NCBI GenBank assembly: GCA_023388635.1
Contig: JAEWFW010000064.1
Location: forward strand, 1-64,000
Length of the DNA: 64,000 bases
DNA from: Bacillota bacterium
Lineage (GTDB): Bacteria > Bacillota > Bacilli > Desulfuribacillales > Desulfuribacillaceae
Direction: 5' to 3'
Numbering within the stretch: position 1 is the first letter of the stretch; every line of letters starts with the position of its first letter. A program made the translations under genes and the position numbers. Shown here one piece after another: positions 41,979-49,713 of the stretch. Under the pieces are notes generated by a model that worked only from the letters and a program-made list of their open reading frames with translations, did not search any database and was not told the origin of the DNA.

Positions 41979-43361
41979 TTAATCAGTCTTTTTCCGGGTG
42001 AGTAATTGCTTGACTAGCGTTTCCATTTTAAAATCGCGTGATGCTTTAAAATATGCATAGGTTCCCGGTTGCAAAGTCCGCTTCAAATAATTGACGGCAT
42101 CTGCTTTATTACTCGCATGGTAAGTTTTTACCTTTGTTTTTGATTGTTTGGAGCCCTCAATCACATATTTGCCGAACGGACCGACTCCGACAACTTGGAT
42201 TCCCAGATCGGCGGCCTTTTTACCTATTTTGCGATGACCGGGGAGCGTGTGCGTTCCTTGCTCACTAATTTCTCCAATGACAGCGATCATCGGTTTTCCT
42301 TTGGCGATCAACTTCATTGCCTTCATCCCTTCGATAGCCGCTGTGGGGTTAGCGTTGAAAGCGTCACTGATCAGCGTCGATTGATTGACGCCTTTTAAGA
42401 TTTGGGTGCGCATTCCGGAATTCTTAAAAACGGCAAGTTTTTCTTGAATTCTATTGTAAGGGACTTTTAAAATAAATGCGGCGGCAATGGCGGCTAATGC
42501 ATTGTACACATTATGCTCACCGATCGAAGCAACGGTGAAATTGTACGTAATATTCTTGTAACGAACTTTAAAAGAAGTCGATGTTTTCTTGTATTTTAAA
42601 TCACTCGCTTTAAAATCGGCGTTATTGTGAATCCCGAAATAGAGAATTTTCTTTCCTTTGAACTTGCTCAAATCCAATCTTTTCGTATACAGGTTATCGG
42701 CATTGAGAATTAAGTAGCCGTTTTTGCGAATTTTGCCGATGATTTCTTGTTTGGCTTTTATGATATTGTTGATGGAATTGCCTAATTTTCCGATATGGGC
42801 ATCACCGACATTCGTAATAATGCCAATCGTCGGTTGATAGTAGGAAGCCATCGTGCGTATTTGCCCTAAGCCTTTCATACCCATTTCGAATACGCCGTAT
42901 TTATCTTGCGGCTTCATCTTCATGGCATAGAATGGGGCAGAGTAGACGGCATTGATTGATGCGATTGTACTGATCACTCTACCTTGGGTGCGCAAGATCT
43001 GTGCCAGCATGTTTTTCGTCGTCGTTTTTCCAGCACTGCCTGTCACACCGATCACAGGACAAGTACATAAATTGCGGTTGTATTGGCTGTATTTAAAAAC
43101 CATCGATTTATCGACATAAATATAATGCAAACGCGGTTTTTCAACGATCTTCCCCTGTAAACTCTTCGGAGCAATAATTCCTTTAGCGCCGCGTTTAATC
43201 GCTACGTTCATTCGTATATTGTAGCCTGCTTTATCACGTACCCAAAAAAAATCGCCCTCTTTGACAAAGCGGCAATCGTCATAGAGTATATTTTTGATTG
43301 GTATCGTTCTCGGGGCTTTTGTCGTCCCTTTCGTTATCTTAAGAAATTCACCTATATTCAT
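41979..43361 (-). CDS. MurF-like ligase
   Basis: A 460-residue Mur ligase resembling MurF, which adds D-Ala-D-Ala to UDP-MurNAc-tripeptide. The ATP loop GVTGSAGKTTTKN (105-117), EMGMKGLGQI, TNVGDAHIGKLG with the catalytic His, the SIGEHNVYNALAA element and DAFNANPTA of the MurF type are visible. Differences from standard MurF include INAVYSAPF in place of the usual LNNxxGVP and a very Lys-rich sequence. It is not next to ddl or other mur genes, so it is probably a paralogue of the housekeeping enzyme. GAGGAGG precedes the ATG at 43361. Confidence 0.75.
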   Translation of the reverse strand: MNIGEFLKITKGTTKAPRTIPIKNILYDDCRFVKEGDFFWVRDKAGYNIRMNVAIKRGAKGIIAPKSLQGKIVEKPRLHYIYVDKSMVFKYSQYNRNLCTCPVIGVTGSAGKTTTKNMLAQILRTQGRVISTIASINAVYSAPFYAMKMKPQDKYGVFEMGMKGLGQIRTMASYYQPTIGIITNVGDAHIGKLGNSINNIIKAKQEIIGKIRKNGYLILNADNLYTKRLDLSKFKGKKILYFGIHNNADFKASDLKYKKTSTSFKVRYKNITYNFTVASIGEHNVYNALAAIAAAFILKVPYNRIQEKLAVFKNSGMRTQILKGVNQSTLISDAFNANPTAAIEGMKAMKLIAKGKPMIAVIGEISEQGTHTLPGHRKIGKKAADLGIQVVGVGPFGKYVIEGSKQSKTKVKTYHASNKADAVNYLKRTLQPGTYAYFKASRDFKMETLVKQLLTRKKTD

Positions 43362-43376
43362 CGTGATCCTCCTCTA

Positions 43377-43479
43377 ACGGCCACAGATGGCCTAATACCG
43401 CGATGCCATAGACGGCAAGGAGCGGTGACGGCCACGGATGGCCTAAATACCGCGATGCCATGGACGGCAAGGAGCGGTT
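43377..43479. repeat. Two tandem GC-rich repeats of 51-52 bp
   Basis: Unit 1 (43377-43427) and unit 2 (43428-43479) differ at only a few positions. Each contains the inverted GGCCA/TGGCC around 4 bases and the pair ACCGC/GCGGT with GCC/GGC inside, so each can fold. They are much more GC-rich than the flanks and lie just upstream of the MurF-like gene. The rest of 43480-43760 holds only a short possible ORF and a terminator. Confidence 0.8.
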
Positions 43480-43632
43480 CAAATAGCACAAATACTTTTT
43501 AATTTTACTTTATAGTATTCAAGAGACAATCCAAGTGCTTCAAATAAAATACAAAAGGGAACGGTACAAAACAACTAATTTTTACAGTCGTCATGAAACA
43601 AATTCCAAATTTTAGATTATTTTCAGATAGAT

Positions 43633-43740
43633 TTGTTCAATCCTTTTGTACACTATGTATTCGGATTCGCTATGATTGTAATAGGTGCAGCCTTACTGAG
43701 AAGAAGAAGCAAAGCGTTACGCGGAAAGCTGCATCCCTAA
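43633..43740 (+). pseudogene. Possible remnant of a membrane protein gene
   Basis: A frame ending at 43738-43740 reads NPFVHYVFGFAMIVIGAALL then RRRSKALRGKLHP, a convincing membrane helix with a positive cytoplasmic end. There is no SD, and the only start codon is a TTG at 43633; upstream the frame soon meets a stop. It is followed by a strong terminator. This looks like the 3' end of a lost gene, or a very small membrane peptide. Confidence 0.3.
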
Positions 43741-43764
43741 TGTAAAAAAGTAAAAATAAAAATG

Positions 43765-43801
43765 CTGGACGGAAAACATCGTGTTTTCCGTCCAGATTTT
43801 T
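43765..43801 (+). terminator. Strong rho-independent terminator
   Basis: CTGGACGGAAAACA (43765-43778) and its exact complement TGTTTTCCGTCCAG (43782-43795) form a 14-bp stem with a 3-base loop, followed by ATTTTT. Confidence 0.85.
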
Positions 43802-43913
43802 AACTTCATATCACAAAAAATCAGATTTTTTGCAAAAAATTAAAGAAAACATATGTTTCCTTTTCTCCTTTTCTATGGTATAATGTTAGGAAATAGAGGT
43901 AGGGGGATTTGCC

Positions 43914-44204
43914 GTGGAAAATATTTTAAAGCAAATTTTGAGCGAACTGCAGAATCTCAACGACAAGTACGAAGGTCTTAACGACAAGTACGAAGGTCTC
44001 AATGACAAGTACGAAAGTCTTGACAAAAAAGTTGATTCTCAAGGCGAGCACATTCAGCAGCTTATTAAAATTGTCGGCACAACGAATGCCTATCTGGAAG
44101 AGATAAGATCAAATCAACAAAAACAGGAAAGGGTATTAGAAAAACTTTCCCTTCGTTCAATCACTCAAGAAGCTGAGATTGATGTACTGAGAATGATTAA
44201 ATAA
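43914..44204 (+). CDS. Short coiled-coil protein
   Basis: A 96-residue charged protein made almost wholly of heptads: three tandem copies of LNDKYEG or a close variant (residues 15-35), then LDKKVDSQGEHIQQLIKIV and EEIRSNQQKQERVLEKLS. It should form a parallel coiled coil. Proteins of this sort are common, often in several copies, in Bacillota and have no known function. It starts at GTG 43914 after GGTAGGGGG. It is single and followed by a terminator. Confidence 0.7.
   Translation: MENILKQILSELQNLNDKYEGLNDKYEGLNDKYESLDKKVDSQGEHIQQLIKIVGTTNAYLEEIRSNQQKQERVLEKLSLRSITQEAEIDVLRMIK
43956..44018 (+). repeat. Three tandem 21-bp repeats inside the coiled-coil gene
   Basis: Units at 43956-43976, 43977-43997 and 43998-44018 encode L-N-D-K-Y-E-G, with Ser replacing Gly in the last. 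Nucleotide identity is high even at third positions, so the expansion is recent. Each unit is three heptad positions, so copy number changes keep the coiled-coil register. Confidence 0.85.
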
Positions 44205-44271
44205 TTTAATTTCGTGTCTTGTGTGAGAATTCGATTGCTGAGGAAGAATAATACAATGAAAAATATAAACT

Positions 44272-44316
44272 GAGGTGCATTGAAGTCAATTTTCGTCTTC
44301 AATGCACCTCTTTTTT
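44272..44316. terminator. Terminator between coiled-coil and AraC-type genes
   Basis: GAGGTGCATTGAAG (44272-44285) and CTTCAATGCACCTC (44297-44310) form a perfect 14-bp stem, followed by six T. It ends the plus-strand gene, and may also serve the convergent regulator, which ends at 44319. Confidence 0.85.
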
Positions 44317-44318
44317 AT

Positions 44319-45284
44319 TTACTTCCGCACTGGTCTGACATACTTAAAAACCCGTTCTGGATTATAATAAAAGTAAATTATTCTACCGGGGGAAGTATCA
44401 AAGCAGTAGTCAGTGCTTGAAAAATCAAAAGTTGCCATTGCCTTTTCAATCTTTTCCTCCACACTACGATTTTCCTGCTCATAATCGAATGGACCATGTT
44501 CAAAAACAATGTACTCTGCTTCGGGAACATCGACCATAAACATTTGTAGTGGAACTTCCCCTTTATAATCAAAAGGAAGTCGTACACCCCAACACTCTGT
44601 ACGCGGAATACCCCAGTCGCACAGCCTGCCACCCGGGTCGTTAATGTACGCCATTATCTGACCGCTTTCGCAGTTAGGTTCGCTCCCACCATCATCATCT
44701 AATTTGCCCTTGATACTATCGAGTAATCCGCAAATTGTTTCATAGTCCTGTCCCGGAATAAGACTCTGCTTTTGCCAAAAATCCCAGTACCCATTACTCT
44801 CATAATTTTTAATGTGCAAAAATTTGTGTGCGGGAATGGTTACAAAATAAATTTTAACATCATCTGTGGATTTCATCATTCCAATCTCTCCTAATCCTAA
44901 AAAGTAGCGGTCAAAAGGGTTTATTTTTGTACGAAGGACGACAGGCTTAGGCTTTTTTCGGTATTCACTTGGAGTTACACCATATGTTCCCTTGAAAGCT
45001 CTTGTAAAAGCTTCATGTGATGAAAAACCGTAATCAAAAGCAATATTTAAAAGACTTTTTTCACTATCCCGCACCTCTTTTAGTGCAAAGGCTAATTTTC
45101 TGTGCCGCAAATAATCCCTAAATTGCATGCCCGATATTTCTTTGAATTTTCTCGTTGTGTAAAATTCGGAATAACCCAACCTATGAGAAAGAAAGCGTAG
45201 TGTCAAGGCTTCATCATTATAATTTTTAATGCATTTGTCAATTTCATCAACGATTATTTGAATTTGCTTCTGCCACTCGTACAT
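44319..45284 (-). CDS. AraC-type regulator with GyrI-like ligand domain
   Basis: A 321-residue regulator with two helix-turn-helix motifs of the AraC type at the N-terminus (LTLRFLSHRLGYSEFYTTRK and NIAFDYGFSSHEAFTRAFKG, followed by YGVTPSEYRK). Residues 140-320 form a GyrI-like or Rob-like ligand domain (AHKFLHIKNY, PEAEYIVFEHGPFDYE). Such fusions sense small hydrophobic compounds and control efflux or stress genes. The ATG at 45284 follows GAGGTG. No obvious target gene is adjacent. Confidence 0.85.
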   Translation of the reverse strand: MYEWQKQIQIIVDEIDKCIKNYNDEALTLRFLSHRLGYSEFYTTRKFKEISGMQFRDYLRHRKLAFALKEVRDSEKSLLNIAFDYGFSSHEAFTRAFKGTYGVTPSEYRKKPKPVVLRTKINPFDRYFLGLGEIGMMKSTDDVKIYFVTIPAHKFLHIKNYESNGYWDFWQKQSLIPGQDYETICGLLDSIKGKLDDDGGSEPNCESGQIMAYINDPGGRLCDWGIPRTECWGVRLPFDYKGEVPLQMFMVDVPEAEYIVFEHGPFDYEQENRSVEEKIEKAMATFDFSSTDYCFDTSPGRIIYFYYNPERVFKYVRPVRK

Positions 45285-45458
45285 TCGTTGTTCACCTCGT
45301 TTCAATCACCTTACATTTATTATAAAGCAATAGGGAGAGTACTACTTGATTTTACTTGCTGTTATTTCATTTTTCTATTTTAAGTTCTGCATCTTTGCGT
45401 CTGGTCTACAATATGAGGTTTGTATTACCTTTATCAAAGAAATTTTTTGTCTGTACAT

Positions 45459-45494
45459 GAAAAAATCTGACGGGCTCAATACTGCCCGTCAGAT
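45459..45494 (-). terminator. Terminator of the NlpC/P60 gene
   Basis: ATCTGACGGGC (45465-45475) and GCCCGTCAGAT (45484-45494) form an 11-bp stem with an 8-base loop; on the minus strand a T run follows. The remainder of 45306-45531 shows no gene. Confidence 0.85.
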
Positions 45495-45531
45495 CATTAT
45501 TTCTGTGTAGTCTCTTGTAAACTGTACTTTG

Positions 45532-47034
45532 CTACAGTGACAATAGCCATGTTGCTACATATCCGCTTTTGTTTGAATCCGTGGATATCTTCGTCCATTC
45601 GCTTCCAGCCTCAATCACGTCTACCGATTCACCGTTGCGCACACTTCCGACGACGGAGTGTTGTTTTCCGGGTCCGCTGCGCAGGTTTACAACGCCACCT
45701 GTAACGATCGCCGTGGCAGTAGAAGATTGATCGTTTTGCGCGATTGGATTTGATGCCAAATAATTTGCTATGTAGCCTGACTTACCGACCCAATCAATTT
45801 CATACCAACCGTTTAACTGATTTTTTACCGTGACTTCTTCACCGTTGCGCACGACACCGAGGATTGAAGAATTCGTGGAAGCTGCTGATCTGACATTTAC
45901 GATGCTGCCTGTAATCTTACTAACCAATTGTTGTGCGTTGTCATCAGGCAGATTGCTTCCTGGTGTTTCATTTTCATTTCCTGTGTCATCATTACCGTTA
46001 TTACTATCATCTTCGGTATATGTAACGAGCCAGTCGGCAATATAGCCCGACTTCCCGTTGATGAGTTTGACCGGAATCCAGCGGTTGCTAGAGCTACCGG
46101 TTGCTGTGATAGTATCACCATTTTTTACGGAACCGACAATCGAATATGATGTGCCCGGTCCTGAGCGTACATTTACTACATTGCCTGTCACTTTAAGTAT
46201 AGATGCTTTACTGCCGTTATTAGGATTTTCAACGACTTTATTATCAGGCATTACGATAGCTTTTTGCGGTGGCAGGATATAACTTTTAGGGATTACCGGT
46301 CCGCTATCCTTATATTTGCTTGCGGCGGATGGCGTCCAAGCATCATTTGGCAGCAATCTGCGTGCTTCTAAGAATTTCTCTCCGTACCAATAGGAGAAAT
46401 TGTTAATGATACCGATCGATGTCGGGCGATCGCTCGCCGTGTTGATTACGGCTGGTTTCCCGTTGATCACACCCATGTAGATCGAGACGTGAGAGATATA
46501 TTTGTTATTGGCTGTACCTGCCCAATATGTTAAGATATCTCCAGGTCGTAAGTTTTCAATTCCTTTAATTCCATACAATGCTTGTCCCGAAGAACTGGTT
46601 CCAACTTTAGTAGATGAGACACCGGCAACTTTCGTTCCGACTTGGTTGTATTGTCTGGAAGCGCCGGTAATATTAAATCCGAAATCTCCATAGACCAATT
46701 TAGTGAAGTTTGAACAATCGAGTGTTCCGTTTTCTCCATATCTTCCTGCAGTTTTGTAGACAGAATAGCCATTTTCCATATACCAGATAGCGCGTGCGAC
46801 AATTTGGTGTCCCAGACTGCCATCATATTGATTTTTGAACGCTTTGACGATTGGCGCCTCCTGCTTGTTGTAACTATCTTGATATTGATAGTACTTGTTG
46901 ATGGCCTCCTGTCTGGTTAGTGCTGCTGTAGCAGCTTCTGCCTCGTATTGGACGATTGGTGCAAAAGCGACAGCTCCATAGACTAAAGATGTAGATACGG
47001 CGATGGTTGCAAATTTTTTGATGAAATTTTTCAT
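45532..47034 (-). CDS. Secreted NlpC/P60 peptidoglycan hydrolase with three SH3 domains
   Basis: A 500-residue exported enzyme. The signal peptide (KKFATIAVSTSLVYGAVAFA) ends near AEAATA. The NlpC/P60-type domain spans about 70-230 with the active Cys107 in TLDCSNFTKLVYG and the His in YISHVSIYMG. Three bacterial SH3 domains follow (about 283-345, 375-430 and 442-500), each with the phrase VNVRS or VNLRSGPG, separated by a Gly/Asn-rich linker near 350-370. It should cut peptide stems of the cell wall during growth or lysis. The ATG at 47034 follows GAGGAGG by six or seven bases. It is monocistronic. Confidence 0.88.
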   Translation of the reverse strand: MKNFIKKFATIAVSTSLVYGAVAFAPIVQYEAEAATAALTRQEAINKYYQYQDSYNKQEAPIVKAFKNQYDGSLGHQIVARAIWYMENGYSVYKTAGRYGENGTLDCSNFTKLVYGDFGFNITGASRQYNQVGTKVAGVSSTKVGTSSSGQALYGIKGIENLRPGDILTYWAGTANNKYISHVSIYMGVINGKPAVINTASDRPTSIGIINNFSYWYGEKFLEARRLLPNDAWTPSAASKYKDSGPVIPKSYILPPQKAIVMPDNKVVENPNNGSKASILKVTGNVVNVRSGPGTSYSIVGSVKNGDTITATGSSSNRWIPVKLINGKSGYIADWLVTYTEDDSNNGNDDTGNENETPGSNLPDDNAQQLVSKITGSIVNVRSAASTNSSILGVVRNGEEVTVKNQLNGWYEIDWVGKSGYIANYLASNPIAQNDQSSTATAIVTGGVVNLRSGPGKQHSVVGSVRNGESVDVIEAGSEWTKISTDSNKSGYVATWLLSL

Positions 47035-47274
47035 ACTCACCCTCCTCAGGGGATAGAAATTCTATAGTGAACACTGAATCCCTTGTGGAAAGTTATGTTA
47101 AGTTTACATAATATTATTTAAAGCGATCAAATGAGAAGATTTTATGAAAGAACGATGGATCGTATTGATAATACTGGATTGGCAAATAAAATAACTCGAA
47201 TAACGGGGTAATTTGTATACAAGGGATTTCCATAAATAGATTCAATTTCCTAAAAGGGCAGTTGTAATAGACAA

Positions 47275-47307
47275 CAGTTATAAAACACACGTATCAGTTA
47301 TAAAACA
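47275..47307 (+). promoter_or_regulatory. Two direct repeats just upstream of a promoter
   Basis: CAGTTATAAAACA occurs at 47275-47287 and again at 47295-47307, exactly 20 bp apart, and the second copy ends one base before the -35 box at 47309. Two identical sites on the same DNA face and next to -35 are the layout of an activator binding site. A weaker copy begins at 47259. Confidence 0.65.
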
Positions 47308-47308
47308 G

Positions 47309-47338
47309 TTGACAAAAATAGTTCTTCCGTATTACAAT
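47309..47338 (+). promoter_or_regulatory. Sigma-A promoter of the candidate small RNA
   Basis: TTGACA (47309-47314), 18 bases, TACAAT (47333-47338). The expected start is near 47345. Confidence 0.7.
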
Positions 47339-47344
47339 CTAGGT

Positions 47345-47413
47345 AAGAAGTGTGATTTTCTCCACTCCTATCCATATTATTACTGCTATATGTTCATATA
47401 GCAGCTTTTTTTT
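47345..47413 (+). ncRNA. Candidate small regulatory RNA, about 69 nt
   Basis: The promoter at 47309-47338 is followed after only about 40 bases by a strong terminator: CTGCTATATG (47383-47392) and CATATAGCAG (47395-47404), then eight T. No ORF with a ribosome binding site lies between. The 5' part carries the single-stranded pyrimidine run TTTTCTCCACTCCTATCC (47356-47373), which is complementary to SD-like GGAGTGGAG sequences. The remaining 47414-47703 contains a CACGTG repeat pair (47503-47520 region) and the next promoter but no gene. An attenuated leader of the sigma gene is the alternative, less likely over 300 bases. Confidence 0.55.
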
Positions 47414-47625
47414 GTGTATTTTTAACTGATGAGGATAATTTTTCTTCTAGTGTCTGTCTGTGAATTCATGTATACTCGATTTATATCAAAAAGTATAGCA
47501 TTTTGTCACGTGTCAGCACGTGTATTTTTTTGCACTGGCAATGCTATCAGATAAGAGGTTTTTTGCATTATTTGCAGAAATAGTAAGTATCCAATTAGAT
47601 TCTATCATTTTTATATAAATGTGAC

Positions 47626-47651
47626 GCAACTTTTTTTCCTATTTGCAGTCT
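47626..47651 (+). promoter_or_regulatory. Possible ECF-type promoter of the second sigma gene
   Basis: GCAACTT (47626-47632) and GTCTAA (47648-47653) with 17 bases between CAAC and GTC resemble ECF promoters (AAC then CGTC). It lies about 55 bases before the sigma start and would give autoregulation. Confidence 0.4.
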
Positions 47652-47703
47652 AATATTTATGACTGGGGGAAAAAATTTGGCGGAACTTCGAGGAGGATCG
47701 CCC

Positions 47704-48264
47704 ATGACTGATTCCCAGATAATTCAACTTGTTATAGAAGGCAATCATGAATATTATGGAGAGCTCATTGAGCGACATGAACAAAAAGTATTAGTTTTTA
47801 TCCATTTTATGTTAAAGAACAATTCTATGGAAAACTTAGCCGAGGATTTATGTCAGGAAACATTTATTAAGGCGTATAAAAACTTAAAAAATTTCCGAGA
47901 TAAAGAAGCGACTTTTTCTACATGGTTGTACACGATTGCCCGCAACACGGTTTTAAGTGAATTACGTAAGAGCAAGAATCAAGGACCTTATTTAGAGGAT
48001 ACGACATATGTTTTAAAGACGGAACTTGAAGAGTTACCGGAACATAAATTATTGAAAAATGAGCGTATGCAGCTTGTCAGAGAGGCGATTAATACGCTGC
48101 CAGATAATCAGCGTTCGGCAATTATTTTGCGTGAATACGAACAGCTTGATTATCAGCAAATCAGTGAAATTATGGATTGTTCTATTAGTGCCGTTAAGTC
48201 TTTAATTTTTCGCGGCAGGGCAACTATTAAGAATAAACTGGAAAAGTATATATGTTCTCTATAA
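47704..48264 (+). CDS. Second ECF-type sigma factor
   Basis: A 186-residue ECF sigma factor with region 2 in ENLAEDLCQETFIKAYKNLK and TFSTWLYTIARNTVLSELRK, and region 4 in LPDNQRSAIILREYEQLDYQ and CSISAVKSLIFRGRATIK. The ATG at 47704 follows GAGGAGG by seven bases; the 15 codons before it include the SD and are not part of the protein. The anti-sigma gene follows after 26 bases. It differs clearly from the sigma factor at 28745. Confidence 0.92.
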   Translation: MTDSQIIQLVIEGNHEYYGELIERHEQKVLVFIHFMLKNNSMENLAEDLCQETFIKAYKNLKNFRDKEATFSTWLYTIARNTVLSELRKSKNQGPYLEDTTYVLKTELEELPEHKLLKNERMQLVREAINTLPDNQRSAIILREYEQLDYQQISEIMDCSISAVKSLIFRGRATIKNKLEKYICSL

Positions 48265-48290
48265 AATAATCGGTTGAAAGGGCGATCACT

Positions 48291-48866
48291 ATGAACTGTG
48301 AGGGAGTGCAGTCAAAATTACTCGATTACATTGACTGCCAAATGGATTCGGAAATGATGCATGAAATATCGGATCATCTCGAATCTTGTGAACATTGTAA
48401 AATACAATATGGCAATTGGCAGGACACACTGGAGGAAATTCAGAAAGCGAAACAAATGATTTACAGTGCCGCCAATAGAGTGTCTGTCAAAGAAAAGGTC
48501 ATGCGGCAGATAGCCATTTATGAGGGAAATAAACGAACCTTTCAGCGAAATATGGGCATCTGGAATCGTTTGGCAGGTATAGCAGCGATGCTCGCGATTA
48601 TGTTTTCCGGGTATGCGGTGTACAGTGACCAGCAAATAGATATCAGTGAGCCTCCGGCAATCGAGCAAACGTTGTTATCGCAGAAGAAGGAAGATGTGGT
48701 GCGAATCTCGAGTAATGATGAGGTATTAACTGCTTCCGATGCTAAGGGCACTGTGAATTCCATCATTCCCTATTCGCTTGGCGGAGTATTTGTTGGCATT
48801 GCCTTCGTATCTGTCGGAATGAGCAAGCGAAATGCCAGACAATTAAATGAATATTTGCAACAATAG
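48291..48866 (+). CDS. Second zinc-binding anti-sigma factor
   Basis: A 191-residue protein with the zinc pattern His-x3-Cys-x2-Cys in DHLESCEHC (about 28-36) and a preceding Cys at position 3. A membrane helix lies at about 91-108 (RLAGIAAMLAIMFSGYAVYS), and a second at about 160-177 (YSLGGVFVGIAFVSVGM). It should sequester the upstream sigma factor at the membrane. The operon ends with this gene; no target gene is attached. Confidence 0.82.
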   Translation: MNCEGVQSKLLDYIDCQMDSEMMHEISDHLESCEHCKIQYGNWQDTLEEIQKAKQMIYSAANRVSVKEKVMRQIAIYEGNKRTFQRNMGIWNRLAGIAAMLAIMFSGYAVYSDQQIDISEPPAIEQTLLSQKKEDVVRISSNDEVLTASDAKGTVNSIIPYSLGGVFVGIAFVSVGMSKRNARQLNEYLQQ

Positions 48867-48946
48867 TTTATACATAATTTGACGCCCATACATAGTCATA
48901 TATATAGCATAATCAGCTATCATCAACAGATGTTTTAATGCTTAAC

Positions 48947-48980
48947 AAAGCGATTCGTAACGATTGACGAGTCGCTTTTT
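48947..48980 (+). terminator. Rho-independent terminator
   Basis: AAAGCGATTCG (48947-48957) pairs with CGAGTCGCTTT (48968-48978) through eleven pairs with one G-U, and five T follow. Confidence 0.8.
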
Positions 48981-49081
48981 CTATAGGAAAATTTATCGTG
49001 AAGAAAAAAATATTCTTTTTGGGAGAATAACCGCACTGAGCAGAATATATTACTTATATACTTACGACTGAAGAGGGGGAG

Positions 49082-49645
49082 ATGACAATTTCACATACCG
49101 TCAGTGTAGCAGATAAGAAGTATTTTTTGCGCTGGTTTATCGATAATTATGAGTTACAGAGTAACGAAGCCACATGGTTATTAACTTATTTATGTTCAGA
49201 TGCCGATCTTTTGCAGCGCGTACATTTTGTTGAAGAAGCGAATTTTCCGTTGAAGACGATTATTGTTTCCGCAAAATGCGTGAAAATGAAGCCTTTCGTT
49301 TTTTATAATAAAAAAAAGTTTATTTATAATGTTGAAGAAGCGTTCATGGAGATTTACAATAACCTTGAAGACGATATTTATTTGGTGCTATATTTTAAAG
49401 ATCGCCAGGGCTGTCCGGAATATGCATATATTAATGAAAAGCCGGAAAAATGTACGATCAATCATTCGATCTCCATTCAAGCGGAAATTGTCATTGAGCA
49501 AGCACTGCATAATTACAGAATATTTGATTTATATAAGCAGATTGACCAGGCAATTGACGAAGGGGATCGCGAGACGTTTTGTCAATTGAGTTGCCAGTTG
49601 GAGCACCTTTTGCGAGACAATAAATCCCTGATCTTGCGCAAATAG
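49082..49645 (+). CDS. ypiB: UPF0302 family protein, YpiB-like
   Basis: A 187-residue cytoplasmic protein of the UPF0302 family. The start KKYFLRWFIDNYELQSNEAT, then HFVEEANFPLKTIIVSAK and the C-terminal AIDEGDRETFCQLSCQLE agree with B. subtilis YpiB by recall. The biochemical role of the family is unknown. GAGGGGGAG precedes the ATG. In B. subtilis ypiB also follows the aro/trp supraoperon and precedes ypj genes, so position supports the call. ypiA, ypiF and the qcr genes are missing here. Confidence 0.8.
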   Translation: MTISHTVSVADKKYFLRWFIDNYELQSNEATWLLTYLCSDADLLQRVHFVEEANFPLKTIIVSAKCVKMKPFVFYNKKKFIYNVEEAFMEIYNNLEDDIYLVLYFKDRQGCPEYAYINEKPEKCTINHSISIQAEIVIEQALHNYRIFDLYKQIDQAIDEGDRETFCQLSCQLEHLLRDNKSLILRK

Positions 49646-49713
49646 CACTGAATATTAATAGTCGTATTTTCACCACCCCTTTCATATGAATAAGATAAAA
49701 GGGGAGTGGTGGA

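Noticed and set aside
43377..43479. CRISPR-like repeat
   Set aside because: Only two units, directly adjacent with no spacers, and no cas genes in the window.
47035..47300. A cyclic di-AMP (ydaO-type) riboswitch before the NlpC/P60 gene
   Set aside because: Such switches often precede SH3/NlpC cell-wall enzymes, so the region was read on the minus strand, but no conserved long multi-helix element or terminator pair was seen.
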